Shown in pieces: positions 57,269 through 64,000 of a stretch of DNA of 64,000 bases. The notes beneath the pieces are model-generated. The model ran no database searches. It was not told the origin of the DNA and saw only the letters and a program-made list of their open reading frames with translations. The stretch is from assembly GCA_949284175.1 (NCBI GenBank), contig CASDVE010000017.1, positions 1-64,000 on the forward strand, written 5' to 3'. The position numbers were made by a program, and so were the translations under genes. Each line of letters starts with the position of its first letter. Within the stretch, counting starts at the first letter, position 1. The DNA comes from an uncultured Eubacteriales bacterium. GTDB taxonomy: Bacteria; Bacillota; Clostridia; Lachnospirales; Lachnospiraceae.

Positions 57269-58873
57269 ATGACATTCAAAAAATTAAAACGCACGGTGGC
57301 GTTATTTTGTGTTTCAGCACTTGCCCTTTCTGCTTTAAGCGGATGTTCTAAAGATCCAACAGCAGAGGACACATCAGGCAACGCAAATGCAACTGCCACA
57401 GGACAATCCACAAGTGGTAAAACATTTACTTATGCAATTGCTGGTGATCCGGGAAATAATGTAAATGTAATTACAACATCCGATCGTTTCGGTCTTATGA
57501 CAATCAAAATGATCTACTCTCCACTCTTAATGTATAATGCGGATGGTATCAATTGGTTCCTCGCAAAAGATGTGGAAGTATCCGATGACAATTTAACCTA
57601 TACGTTCCACCTTCGTGATGATGTAAAATGGTCTGATGGTCAACCATTTACAGCAGATGACGTGGTATTCACCTACGAAGCAATGGCAGATGAAAAAAAT
57701 GGTGGTTGGGCTTATTCACAGCTCGTTTATGATCAAGGAACTGTGAAAGTAGAAAAAATTGATGATTATACCGTTTCTATGACAATGCCTTTCGTTAACG
57801 CTTCTGCTTTAGAAATGCTCTCTAACATTTTCATCATGCCAAAACACATTTATGAGAATGTAACAGACTTTGAAAATAATGAATTCAATATGAATCCTGT
57901 TGGAACAGGTCCTTATGTTATGAGCGAATACAGTGCTGGTTCCTATGTGAAATTCTCCAAAAATGATAGCTACTTCTTAGGAACACCAGACATTGATACT
58001 ATCGTGTTCCAGATTATTGAAAACTCTAACACTGCTATGCTCGCCATCCAAAGCGGTGAAGTCAATGCTTGGATCGGAACTCCATCAGAAGTTCAACAAA
58101 TGAAAATCGAAGAAAATAATTTAAAAACAGTAGCATATAGTGAAGGACGTGTTGGTTATCTCATGATCAATGCCAATCGCATTAAAGATGAAAAAGTTCG
58201 TCAAGCACTTCTCTTCGCTTTAAATCGTGATGAAATGAATCAGGCTTGTTTCCTCACAGCAGAAAATTATGAAACTCCTTGGAGCTTTATCCCACCAGGA
58301 AATGAATACTTCACAGAAAATGTTGAAAAATACGAACAAAATATTGAAAAATCCAAGCAGATGTTAAAAGAAGCTGGGGCAGAAAATTTAAAGATCAAGC
58401 TCGGATTTGCAAGTTCTGATCCTGTACAACAAAAACAAGCTGTTATGGTTCAAGAACAGTTACAAAAAGTCGGCGTTACTGTGGAATTAGCCGGTGGAGA
58501 TGCTACTGCTTTATCCAATGCGATGAAAGATCCAAATAATGAATATGATGCTTATTTTGGTGGATATATTATGGGAATTGATCCAGATACATTCTCAAGT
58601 TTATTTGAATCCACTGCTGCTTTCAATTATATGCACTATGATTATCCTGAAATCGATCAATTATTTAAGCAGGGTAGAACAGAAACTGATCCAGAAAAAC
58701 GTAAAGAGATTTATACAAAAGTTCAACAAGCAATTCAAAATACAGGATGTTTTTATCCTATCACTTCAAACAAAAGAATACTTGTTATCTCCAATAATGT
58801 ATCCGGAATTGAAGAAGCCAAACTAGTTCCTGTTTATACATTTGAAGATACCTCTAAATTAAAAATGAATTAA
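57269..58873 (+). CDS. Dpp/Opp-type ABC transporter solute-binding lipoprotein
   Basis: A 534-residue SBP family 5 protein (oligopeptide/dipeptide/nickel group). Signal peptide with lipobox ALSGC at about residue 26. Hallmarks are the TFHLRDDVKWSDGQPFTADDVVFTYEA block and the central MNPVGTGPYVMSEYSAGSYVKFSKNDSYFLGTP. A strong terminator follows the gene, so the binding protein is likely made in excess over the membrane parts. The ligand cannot be told; its position after the molybdenum hydroxylase is noted. Confidence 0.94.
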   Translation: MTFKKLKRTVALFCVSALALSALSGCSKDPTAEDTSGNANATATGQSTSGKTFTYAIAGDPGNNVNVITTSDRFGLMTIKMIYSPLLMYNADGINWFLAKDVEVSDDNLTYTFHLRDDVKWSDGQPFTADDVVFTYEAMADEKNGGWAYSQLVYDQGTVKVEKIDDYTVSMTMPFVNASALEMLSNIFIMPKHIYENVTDFENNEFNMNPVGTGPYVMSEYSAGSYVKFSKNDSYFLGTPDIDTIVFQIIENSNTAMLAIQSGEVNAWIGTPSEVQQMKIEENNLKTVAYSEGRVGYLMINANRIKDEKVRQALLFALNRDEMNQACFLTAENYETPWSFIPPGNEYFTENVEKYEQNIEKSKQMLKEAGAENLKIKLGFASSDPVQQKQAVMVQEQLQKVGVTVELAGGDATALSNAMKDPNNEYDAYFGGYIMGIDPDTFSSLFESTAAFNYMHYDYPEIDQLFKQGRTETDPEKRKEIYTKVQQAIQNTGCFYPITSNKRILVISNNVSGIEEAKLVPVYTFEDTSKLKMN

Positions 58874-58883
58874 TTAGCTAAGA

Positions 58884-58921
58884 GGCTATCGTAGATTTCT
58901 TCATACGATAGCCCTTTTTAA
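58884..58921 (+). terminator. Attenuating terminator between binding protein and permease genes
   Basis: GGCTATCGTA (58884-58893) and TACGATAGCC (58904-58913) followed by CTTTTTA. Lies inside the importer operon and would lower expression of the downstream permeases and ATPases. Confidence 0.8.
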
Positions 58922-58945
58922 ATAACAAAATGGAAAGGAGCTTTT

Positions 58946-59899
58946 ATGGCAAAATATATTTTAAAAAGAATCTTAACCGCAATTCCTATGATTCTCATTA
59001 TTACAATTATTTGCTTTACCTTAATTCATATGGCACCTTATGATGCGATTGATTCTATGACCAATCCAAAGATGTCACAAGAAACCATCGACTTAATTCG
59101 TGCCAAATATGGATACGATCAACCAGTATATATCCAATACATCCGTTGGATTCAAGGAATGTTAGGTGGAAACTTTGGCTATTCCATCGTTACCCACCAA
59201 AATATTGCAGATGACTTAGTAGCCCGCATTCCTAACACAATAAAATTGGTATTGCCCGCCTATCTCACCGCGTATATTTTATCTATTATACTCGGTTTAG
59301 TGGCTGGTTCTCATAAAAATAAATGGCAAGATAAACTCATTGATGGTCTTGCTTCTATCGGCATTGCTACACCAACTTTTTGGGTTGCTATGCTCTTAAT
59401 CTATTTCTTTGGATACAAATTAAAGGTTCTTCCAATCCTCGGTATGCACACCATCGGCTTAGAATCTTCTTTTGCCGATTATATGCGACATTTTATTATG
59501 CCTTATATCGTACTTACACTCGGATTCCTTCCAGATTCCATTCGCTATGTTCGTTCTTCTACCATCACACAATATGCAGAAGATTATGTTATGGTACAAA
59601 ATGCGTTTGGAGCTTCCAAAAAAGAAATTATGTTCAAACACGTCTGTAAAAATGTTCTCCTTCCCGTTATCACAAAGTTAGGAATGGCACTTCCTATGCT
59701 AGTAACAGGAGCTATCATTACAGAAACAATTTTTGGCTGGCCGGGAATCGGACCTTACTTTATTAAAGCCATCCAAAGTATGGACTATCCAATTGTCATG
59801 GCAATTTTAGTGTTATCTTCTACTTTAGTGATTCTTGGTAACTTATTGTCTGATATTTTATACTGTGTGACCGATCCTAGAATTAGAGAAATGGGGTGA
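58946..59899 (+). CDS. Dpp/Opp-type ABC transporter permease (DppB type)
   Basis: A 317-residue membrane permease, about six helices. The N-terminal YILKRILTAIPMILIITIICF is typical of DppB/OppB. The ATPase docking (EAA) loop appears as MVQNAFGASKKEIMFKHVCKNVLLPVI. The C-terminal tail DILYCVTDPRIREMG matches the DppB family. Followed after 3 nt by the second permease. Confidence 0.95.
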   Translation: MAKYILKRILTAIPMILIITIICFTLIHMAPYDAIDSMTNPKMSQETIDLIRAKYGYDQPVYIQYIRWIQGMLGGNFGYSIVTHQNIADDLVARIPNTIKLVLPAYLTAYILSIILGLVAGSHKNKWQDKLIDGLASIGIATPTFWVAMLLIYFFGYKLKVLPILGMHTIGLESSFADYMRHFIMPYIVLTLGFLPDSIRYVRSSTITQYAEDYVMVQNAFGASKKEIMFKHVCKNVLLPVITKLGMALPMLVTGAIITETIFGWPGIGPYFIKAIQSMDYPIVMAILVLSSTLVILGNLLSDILYCVTDPRIREMG

Positions 59900-59902
59900 T
59901 TT

Positions 59903-60781
59903 ATGATGAAAAAGAAAGAAAATAATTCTAAAAAAAGAAGAATGGAGCATGTGCTTTCTGCATTAAAAAAGGATAAAGTGGCGATTGCTTCTCTTATATT
60001 CCTCGCCTTCATCATTGTAATCTCCTTAATCGCTCCTCTTCTTCCAATCGATCCAAATAAAACCGATGTTATGAATATGCTAACACCACCATCAGCAGAG
60101 CATTGGTTTGGAACAGATGAAGTCGGTAGAGATTATTTAGCTCGTGTTATTTATGGCGGTCGTGTTTCGTTATTAGTTGGTGTTCTTGCCATGTTGGCTA
60201 GTGTTTTCATTGGCGTATCCGTTGGTACGATCTCTGGCTATTGTGGTGGTATCATTGATATGATTCTCATGCGAATTGTGGATATTATGTCTTCTATCCC
60301 ATGGATGATCTTAGTAACCGTCATTAGTATATTCTTAAATCCTGGCTTAAAATCCATTATTATTGTTATTGGATGCTTTACATGGATGGAAATTGCACGT
60401 TTAGTTCGAGCAGAAACCCTGTCTGTAAAAGAGAGAGAATATGTCATGTATGCTAAGTTCGTAGGAACTCCATTTTGGAAAGTTATCCTCTCTCATGTCA
60501 TCCCGTCTGTTTTTCCAACGATTATTATTGCTGGAACAACAAGCATTGCTGGAGCTATTATGACGGAATCCTCTTTAAGTTTCTTGGGAATCGGTATTCA
60601 ACAACCAATGTCCTCTTGGGGAAGTCTATTGCAATCGGCACAAACTAATTTACAAAATGCACTTTATATGGCTTTTATTCCAGGTCTTTTAATTGTTTGT
60701 ACCATCTTTGCATTCAATAAACTTGGTAACCTCTTACGCATTTATATGGAACCAAGAGTGACTTCTGGTGAAAAAGAATAG
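59903..60781 (+). CDS. Dpp/Opp-type ABC transporter permease (DppC type)
   Basis: A 292-residue permease that forms the channel with DppB. A long positively charged N-terminus precedes the first helix; the conserved WFGTDEVGRDYLARVIYGGR segment (family hallmark) is at residues about 65-85, and the EAA loop is YAKFVGTPFWKVILSHVIPSVFPTII. The ending LLRIYMEPRVTSGEKE is normal for DppC. Confidence 0.95.
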   Translation: MMKKKENNSKKRRMEHVLSALKKDKVAIASLIFLAFIIVISLIAPLLPIDPNKTDVMNMLTPPSAEHWFGTDEVGRDYLARVIYGGRVSLLVGVLAMLASVFIGVSVGTISGYCGGIIDMILMRIVDIMSSIPWMILVTVISIFLNPGLKSIIIVIGCFTWMEIARLVRAETLSVKEREYVMYAKFVGTPFWKVILSHVIPSVFPTIIIAGTTSIAGAIMTESSLSFLGIGIQQPMSSWGSLLQSAQTNLQNALYMAFIPGLLIVCTIFAFNKLGNLLRIYMEPRVTSGEKE

Positions 60782-60795
60782 GAAGGAGAAAAACC

Positions 60796-61821
60796 ATGGA
60801 ACAAAAAACAAAACTTTTAGAGGTAAAAAATTTGAATACAACATTTCAAATGCAAAAAAACCTCGTAAAAGCAGTTCGTGGAGTTGATATCCATGTGAAT
60901 AAAGGAGAAATCCTCTCCGTTGTAGGAGAATCTGGAAGTGGAAAAAGTGTTCTTATGAAATCCATCATGGGTATTCTTCCTGAAAATGCTCAAATTACCG
61001 CAGAACAGATTCGTTTTGAATCCAATGATATACAAAATATTTCAAAAGAACAACAAAGAAAGATGCGTGGGAAAGAAATCGCTATGATCTTTCAAGATCC
61101 AATGACTGCTTTAAATCCATTAAAAACCATTGGACAACATCTATGTGAGGTTTTAATCCGCCATCGAGGTATGAAGAAGGCAGAAGCAACAAAAGAGGCT
61201 GTGGAAGCCTTAAAGAAAGTAGGGATTCCTTCTCCTGAGAGCCGTCTAAAACAATACCCTCATGAATTTTCAGGCGGAATGCGTCAAAGAGTTTTAATCG
61301 CTATGGCACTTTGCTGTAACCCAAAACTTCTCATTGCCGATGAACCAACAACCGCTCTTGATGTAACAATTCAAGCACAAATTCTTGAGCTGTTACAAGA
61401 GCTTCAAGAAAAAGAGCATATGAGCATTGTGCTGATCACTCACGATCTCGGTGTTGTTGCCAGTCTAAGCAATCGTATTGTGGTTATGTATGGTGGGCTT
61501 GTCATGGAGGAAGGGCTGACCGATGAAATCTTTTATCATCCAAGTCATCCTTATACAAGGGCTTTACTTCATGCCATACCAAAACCTGTAACAGGAGTAA
61601 AGGAACGCTTAGAACCAATTCCTGGCATGGCACCTTCTCTCTTAAATCCACCGTCTGGATGTCCATTTGCAGAACGCTGTAATTTTGCAACAAAAAAATG
61701 TCTGGAAGGATTGCCAGAATATCGTAAATACTCTGATACCCAAAGAGCTATGTGCATTTTTACAGACGAACAGCTCGATCAAATGAAAGAGAAAGGAGAA
61801 GGTACTCATGTCAAATCATAA
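60796..61821 (+). CDS. Dpp/Opp-type ABC transporter ATPase (DppD type)
   Basis: A 341-residue ATP-binding subunit with Walker A GESGSGKS (near residue 43), signature FSGGMRQRVLIAMA and Walker B LLIADEPTTALD. The C-terminal oligopeptide-binding region carries the cysteines of CPFAERCNFATKKC that in relatives bind an Fe-S cluster. Overlaps the next ATPase gene by 14 nt. Confidence 0.95.
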   Translation: MEQKTKLLEVKNLNTTFQMQKNLVKAVRGVDIHVNKGEILSVVGESGSGKSVLMKSIMGILPENAQITAEQIRFESNDIQNISKEQQRKMRGKEIAMIFQDPMTALNPLKTIGQHLCEVLIRHRGMKKAEATKEAVEALKKVGIPSPESRLKQYPHEFSGGMRQRVLIAMALCCNPKLLIADEPTTALDVTIQAQILELLQELQEKEHMSIVLITHDLGVVASLSNRIVVMYGGLVMEEGLTDEIFYHPSHPYTRALLHAIPKPVTGVKERLEPIPGMAPSLLNPPSGCPFAERCNFATKKCLEGLPEYRKYSDTQRAMCIFTDEQLDQMKEKGEGTHVKS

Positions 61822-62788
61822 CTCTGAGATTCTTGTTGAAGCACAAGAACTTCAAAAATACTTTCCTGTAAAAAACTTCTTTGGAAAATCTAAACAAGAA
61901 GTTCGTGCTGTGGATAAGATTTCTCTTTCCATTAGAAAAGGAGAAACTTTTGGACTTGTTGGAGAATCTGGATGCGGAAAATCCACATTTGGTCGAACTC
62001 TCATTCGTATGTATGAACCAACTGGTGGAAACATTCTTTATAATGGAACGGATATCACAACGTTAAAAGGAAAACAATTAAATGCGTATCGAACAAAAAT
62101 GCAGATTATTTTCCAAGATCCTTATTCTGCTCTTGATCCGCATCACAATGTTCGTGAGATTATAAGCGAACCTCTTTCATTGGAAGGAAATCTTTCTTCT
62201 TCTGAAATGGAGGAACGCATTGTTTCTCTCTTAAAAACCGTAGGAATGAAACCTGATGATATGGAAAAATATGCCTATGAATTTTCTGGTGGTCAAAGAC
62301 AGCGAATCGGCATTGCTCGTGCTTTAGCTGTTCGTCCAGAATTTGTTTTATGTGATGAGCCGATCTCTGCTCTTGATGTATCCATTCAAGCACAAGTTGT
62401 CAATATGCTAGAAGATTTACAGGCAGAATTTGGTCTAACTTATTTATTCGTTGCCCATGACTTATCCATGGTTCGCCATATCTCTGATCGCATTGGCGTT
62501 ATGTATCTTGGTAAAATCGTAGAAATTGCTGATAGTGATGAATTATATGATAATCCTCTTCATCCCTACACAAAAGCACTTCTATCCGCCATTCCAATTG
62601 CCGATCCTAAAACGGCTCGCATCGCCAAACGACAAATTATAAAAGGGGATCTTCCAAGCCCATTAAATATTCCATCTGGCTGTCGATTCCACACCCGTTG
62701 TCCATATGCAAAACCGGAATGTGCTATGACAGAACCAGAATTTCGTGAAGTTTCTGATGGGCATTTTGTGGCTTGTCATATTGTATAA
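61808..62788 (+). CDS. Dpp/Opp-type ABC transporter ATPase (DppF type)
   Basis: A 326-residue ATPase, partner of the DppD-type subunit. Walker A GESGCGKST, signature FSGGQRQRIGIARAL, Walker B FVLCDEPISALD, and the C-terminal CRFHTRCPYAKPEC motif. Start has AGGAG upstream. It is the last gene of the importer operon and is followed by a bidirectional terminator. Confidence 0.95.
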   Translation: MSNHNSEILVEAQELQKYFPVKNFFGKSKQEVRAVDKISLSIRKGETFGLVGESGCGKSTFGRTLIRMYEPTGGNILYNGTDITTLKGKQLNAYRTKMQIIFQDPYSALDPHHNVREIISEPLSLEGNLSSSEMEERIVSLLKTVGMKPDDMEKYAYEFSGGQRQRIGIARALAVRPEFVLCDEPISALDVSIQAQVVNMLEDLQAEFGLTYLFVAHDLSMVRHISDRIGVMYLGKIVEIADSDELYDNPLHPYTKALLSAIPIADPKTARIAKRQIIKGDLPSPLNIPSGCRFHTRCPYAKPECAMTEPEFREVSDGHFVACHIV

Positions 62789-62801
62789 CTGTATACAACA
62801 A

Positions 62802-62846
62802 AAAAATCTTTGGACATTGGCTTATCGCCTCTTCCAAAGATTTTTT
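62802..62846. terminator. Bidirectional terminator between importer operon and rrf2 gene
   Basis: AAAAATCTTTGG (62802-62813) pairs with CCAAAGATTTTT (62834-62845); A and T runs on both sides serve both converging genes. Confidence 0.88.
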
Positions 62847-62850
62847 ACTT

Positions 62851-63273
62851 TTATCTGACTACTTTTCCATCCAGTAGATCTTGTAATGTAATGGATTCAA
62901 AATAATGAGTGACCAGTTCCTCCACCTGTTTCCACATAGGAAGTGTGATACAATCCTTTGCCCTTTCACATGGGTTCTCTTCTTCTTTTAAACAGGTGAC
63001 AGGAGCTAGTTTTCCCTCTGTAAGATTCAAAATTTCTAAAACTGTGTATTCGCTTGGTTCTTTTGCTAGGCGATATCCACCTTTCTTTCCCATTTTACTT
63101 ACAACAAGTCCACCTTTATTCAAAGTTGATATGACCGCTTCCATATATTTTACGGAAATTTGTTGTCGTTTTGCTATATCGGATAGGGAAATATTTGTAC
63201 CATCTGAATGCTGTGCTAAATCGAGCATAATTCGAAGGGCATAACGTCCCTTTGTCGATACCATCATTTTCAT
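62851..63273 (-). CDS. Rrf2 family transcriptional regulator with three cysteines
   Basis: A 140-residue Rrf2 winged-helix regulator. The start is in the family form VSTKGRYALRIMLDLAQHSDG, the recognition helix is in ISVKYMEAVISTLNKGGLV, and C94, C102 and C108 (spacing C-x7-C-x5-C) match the Fe-S cluster ligands of IscR/NsrR/RsrR. It therefore probably senses iron-sulfur status or nitric oxide/oxygen. The first ATG (63273) is chosen on an AAGGA site; the third residue is an alternative start. Confidence 0.9.
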   Translation of the reverse strand: MKMMVSTKGRYALRIMLDLAQHSDGTNISLSDIAKRQQISVKYMEAVISTLNKGGLVVSKMGKKGGYRLAKEPSEYTVLEILNLTEGKLAPVTCLKEEENPCERAKDCITLPMWKQVEELVTHYFESITLQDLLDGKVVR

Positions 63274-63337
63274 CTGATCTTTTCCTTTACCATGTATTTT
63301 TCTTGTCTTATTTTACAAAGATAATTTGTAATTATTT

Positions 63338-63366
63338 ATTATAGCATAAATACAACCTCTTATCAA
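63338..63366 (-). promoter_or_regulatory. Promoter of the rrf2 gene
   Basis: On the minus strand TTGATA (63361-63366) and TATAAT (63338-63343) with a 17-nt spacer. The dyad ATAATTTGTAATTAT just downstream may be an autoregulatory site. Confidence 0.6.
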
Positions 63367-63382
63367 ACCATTCTCCTTTTCT

Positions 63383-63745
63383 TTAGGCGATAGTCTTGAC
63401 CCGACAAGTAAAATAATAAATATGAAAGAGCCATACACAAGCTAAAATTATTCTTCCCACTGTTACTTGACTCATCATAATAAAACCAATACTCATTGTC
63501 AGCGTTACAAAAACCATAATCCGTATCTTTGTTTTCCTAGTCATCCCCTGACCTTTTACATAACTTTCTAAGTTGTTTTTATAAAGGTTAGTATGAATAA
63601 ACCAGTTATGCAAGCGTTTTGAGCTTTTCCCAAAGCAAAAGGCAGAAAATAATAAAAATGGAAATGACGGTAAAAGTGGTAACGCAGCACCAATCCCGCC
63701 TAATAATAATGATAGACACCCAAGCACGATATATATAATTCTCAT
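63383..63745 (-). CDS. YbaN/DUF454 family membrane protein
   Basis: A 120-residue inner-membrane protein of the DUF454 family. It begins IIYIVLGCLSLLLGGIGAALPLLPSFPFLLFSAFCFGKSS, the family hallmark, then the short cytosolic WFIHTNLYKNNLESYVKGQGMT region and two further helices. Function unknown; YgbA-DUF454 adjacency is seen elsewhere. It starts 19 nt after the upstream YgbA-type gene with AAGGAG in front, so the two form one transcript. Confidence 0.88.
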   Translation of the reverse strand: MRIIYIVLGCLSLLLGGIGAALPLLPSFPFLLFSAFCFGKSSKRLHNWFIHTNLYKNNLESYVKGQGMTRKTKIRIMVFVTLTMSIGFIMMSQVTVGRIILACVWLFHIYYFTCRVKTIA

Positions 63746-63764
63746 TTTTCTTCTCCTTTTCTTA

Positions 63765-64000
63765 TCATCCTTTTATTGTAACAATTATATGTTTGATCGC
63801 TAGCACTGGATGATGAAATAGCATTCTAGGTCCAGAAAATCGCATGACTTCTCGAATTTTCTCTCTCATCTCTGGCTTATAACAGTGAACTTTACAAGCA
63901 GAACAAAATGTCTTTGTTTCCATAAAAGGGCATTGGCTCGCCCTTTGTTTCGCATACTTTAATAAGGACTCACATTCAGTGCAAAGTCCTTCCCCTTTTT
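63765..64000 (-). CDS. YgbA-type 'nitrous oxide-stimulated promoter' family protein (5' part outside window)
   Basis: The last 77 residues of a minus-strand protein that continues beyond the window. The cysteine pattern LCTECESLLKYAKQRASQCPF, then TFCSACKVHCYKPEMR, and EVMRFSGPRMLFHHPVLA match the YgbA_NO family, named for its induction by nitrogen oxides in enterics. The conserved cysteines suggest metal or Fe-S binding. It lies directly upstream of the DUF454 gene. Confidence 0.82.
   Translation of the reverse strand, partial: KGEGLCTECESLLKYAKQRASQCPFMETKTFCSACKVHCYKPEMREKIREVMRFSGPRMLFHHPVLAIKHIIVTIKG

Noticed and set aside
1-64000. CRISPR arrays, tRNA or rRNA genes, prophage or intact transposases
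   Set aside because: No regularly spaced repeats, cloverleaf-like sequences, rRNA segments or transposase and integrase domains were seen on either strand.

Overview
The window is an AT-rich chromosomal segment from a low-GC Gram-positive anaerobe, most likely a clostridial gut bacterium of the Lachnospiraceae type. The evidence is the gene neighbourhoods (ylxM-ffh, khpA-rimM-trmD-rplS-lepB-rbgA, radical SAM/DUF2344/rng), a tyrosine T-box in front of tyrS, Shine-Dalgarno sequences at nearly every start, a YesMN two-component system beside a Lpl-type sugar transporter, and short operons separated by strong intrinsic terminators. No rRNA, tRNA, CRISPR array or intact transposase was seen.

Layout. 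0.2-8.8 kb (minus): housekeeping run of GNAT, rnhB, yraN, pgeF, a DUF512 radical-SAM-like protein, der, plsY, gpsA and an AI-2E-type permease. 9.1 kb (plus): a small membrane protein. 9.4-16.8 kb (minus): ribosome assembly and protein export genes (rpsP, ylxM, ffh, khpA, rimM, trmD, rplS, lepB, rbgA). Here rpsP has left its usual place between ffh and khpA and sits upstream behind its own promoter, separated by an amino acid permease. 16.9 kb (plus): a MATE exporter. 18.4-31.6 kb (minus): a glycan utilisation locus with a GH38 alpha-mannosidase, a GH31 alpha-glucosidase-type enzyme, a YesL-like membrane protein, a YesM-like kinase, a YesN-like regulator and an Lpl-type ABC importer. A highly structured non-coding segment (25.2-25.55 kb) with no protein partner lies inside it. 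31.8-36.4 kb (minus): DUF975 protein, RNase G, DUF2344 and a radical SAM protein. 36.7-38.3 kb (plus): a chemoreceptor with a zinc-binding CZB domain, split by a frameshift. 38.2-49 kb (minus): a small membrane protein, PII/Amt, T-box-tyrS, a second AI-2E permease read in two frames, a dipeptidase, an MFS exporter, the ACT/DUF711 pair and a YycJ-type hydrolase. 49.3-53 kb (minus): coaE, polA and a zinc-finger membrane protein. 53.5-62.8 kb (plus): a three-subunit molybdenum hydroxylase operon behind a long hairpin-rich leader, then a five-gene Dpp/Opp-type importer operon. 62.85-64 kb (minus): a three-cysteine Rrf2 regulator, a DUF454 protein and a YgbA-type (nitric-oxide-linked) protein cut by the window end.

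Most notable: (1) the second AI-2E permease changes to the -1 frame exactly at a slippery heptamer, A AAT TTT, followed after 4-6 nt by a perfect 15-bp hairpin inside the coding sequence, which fits programmed frameshifting at least as well as simple decay; (2) the orphan structured RNA candidate at 25.3-25.55 kb, which resembles transposon omega/HEARO RNAs but has no iscB or tnpB beside it; (3) a 41-bp hairpin repeat present twice, whose one stem difference keeps pairing only in the minus-strand RNA; (4) the hairpin-rich leader of the molybdenum hydroxylase operon; (5) a 21-nt hairpin between the Shine-Dalgarno and the start codon of tyrS.
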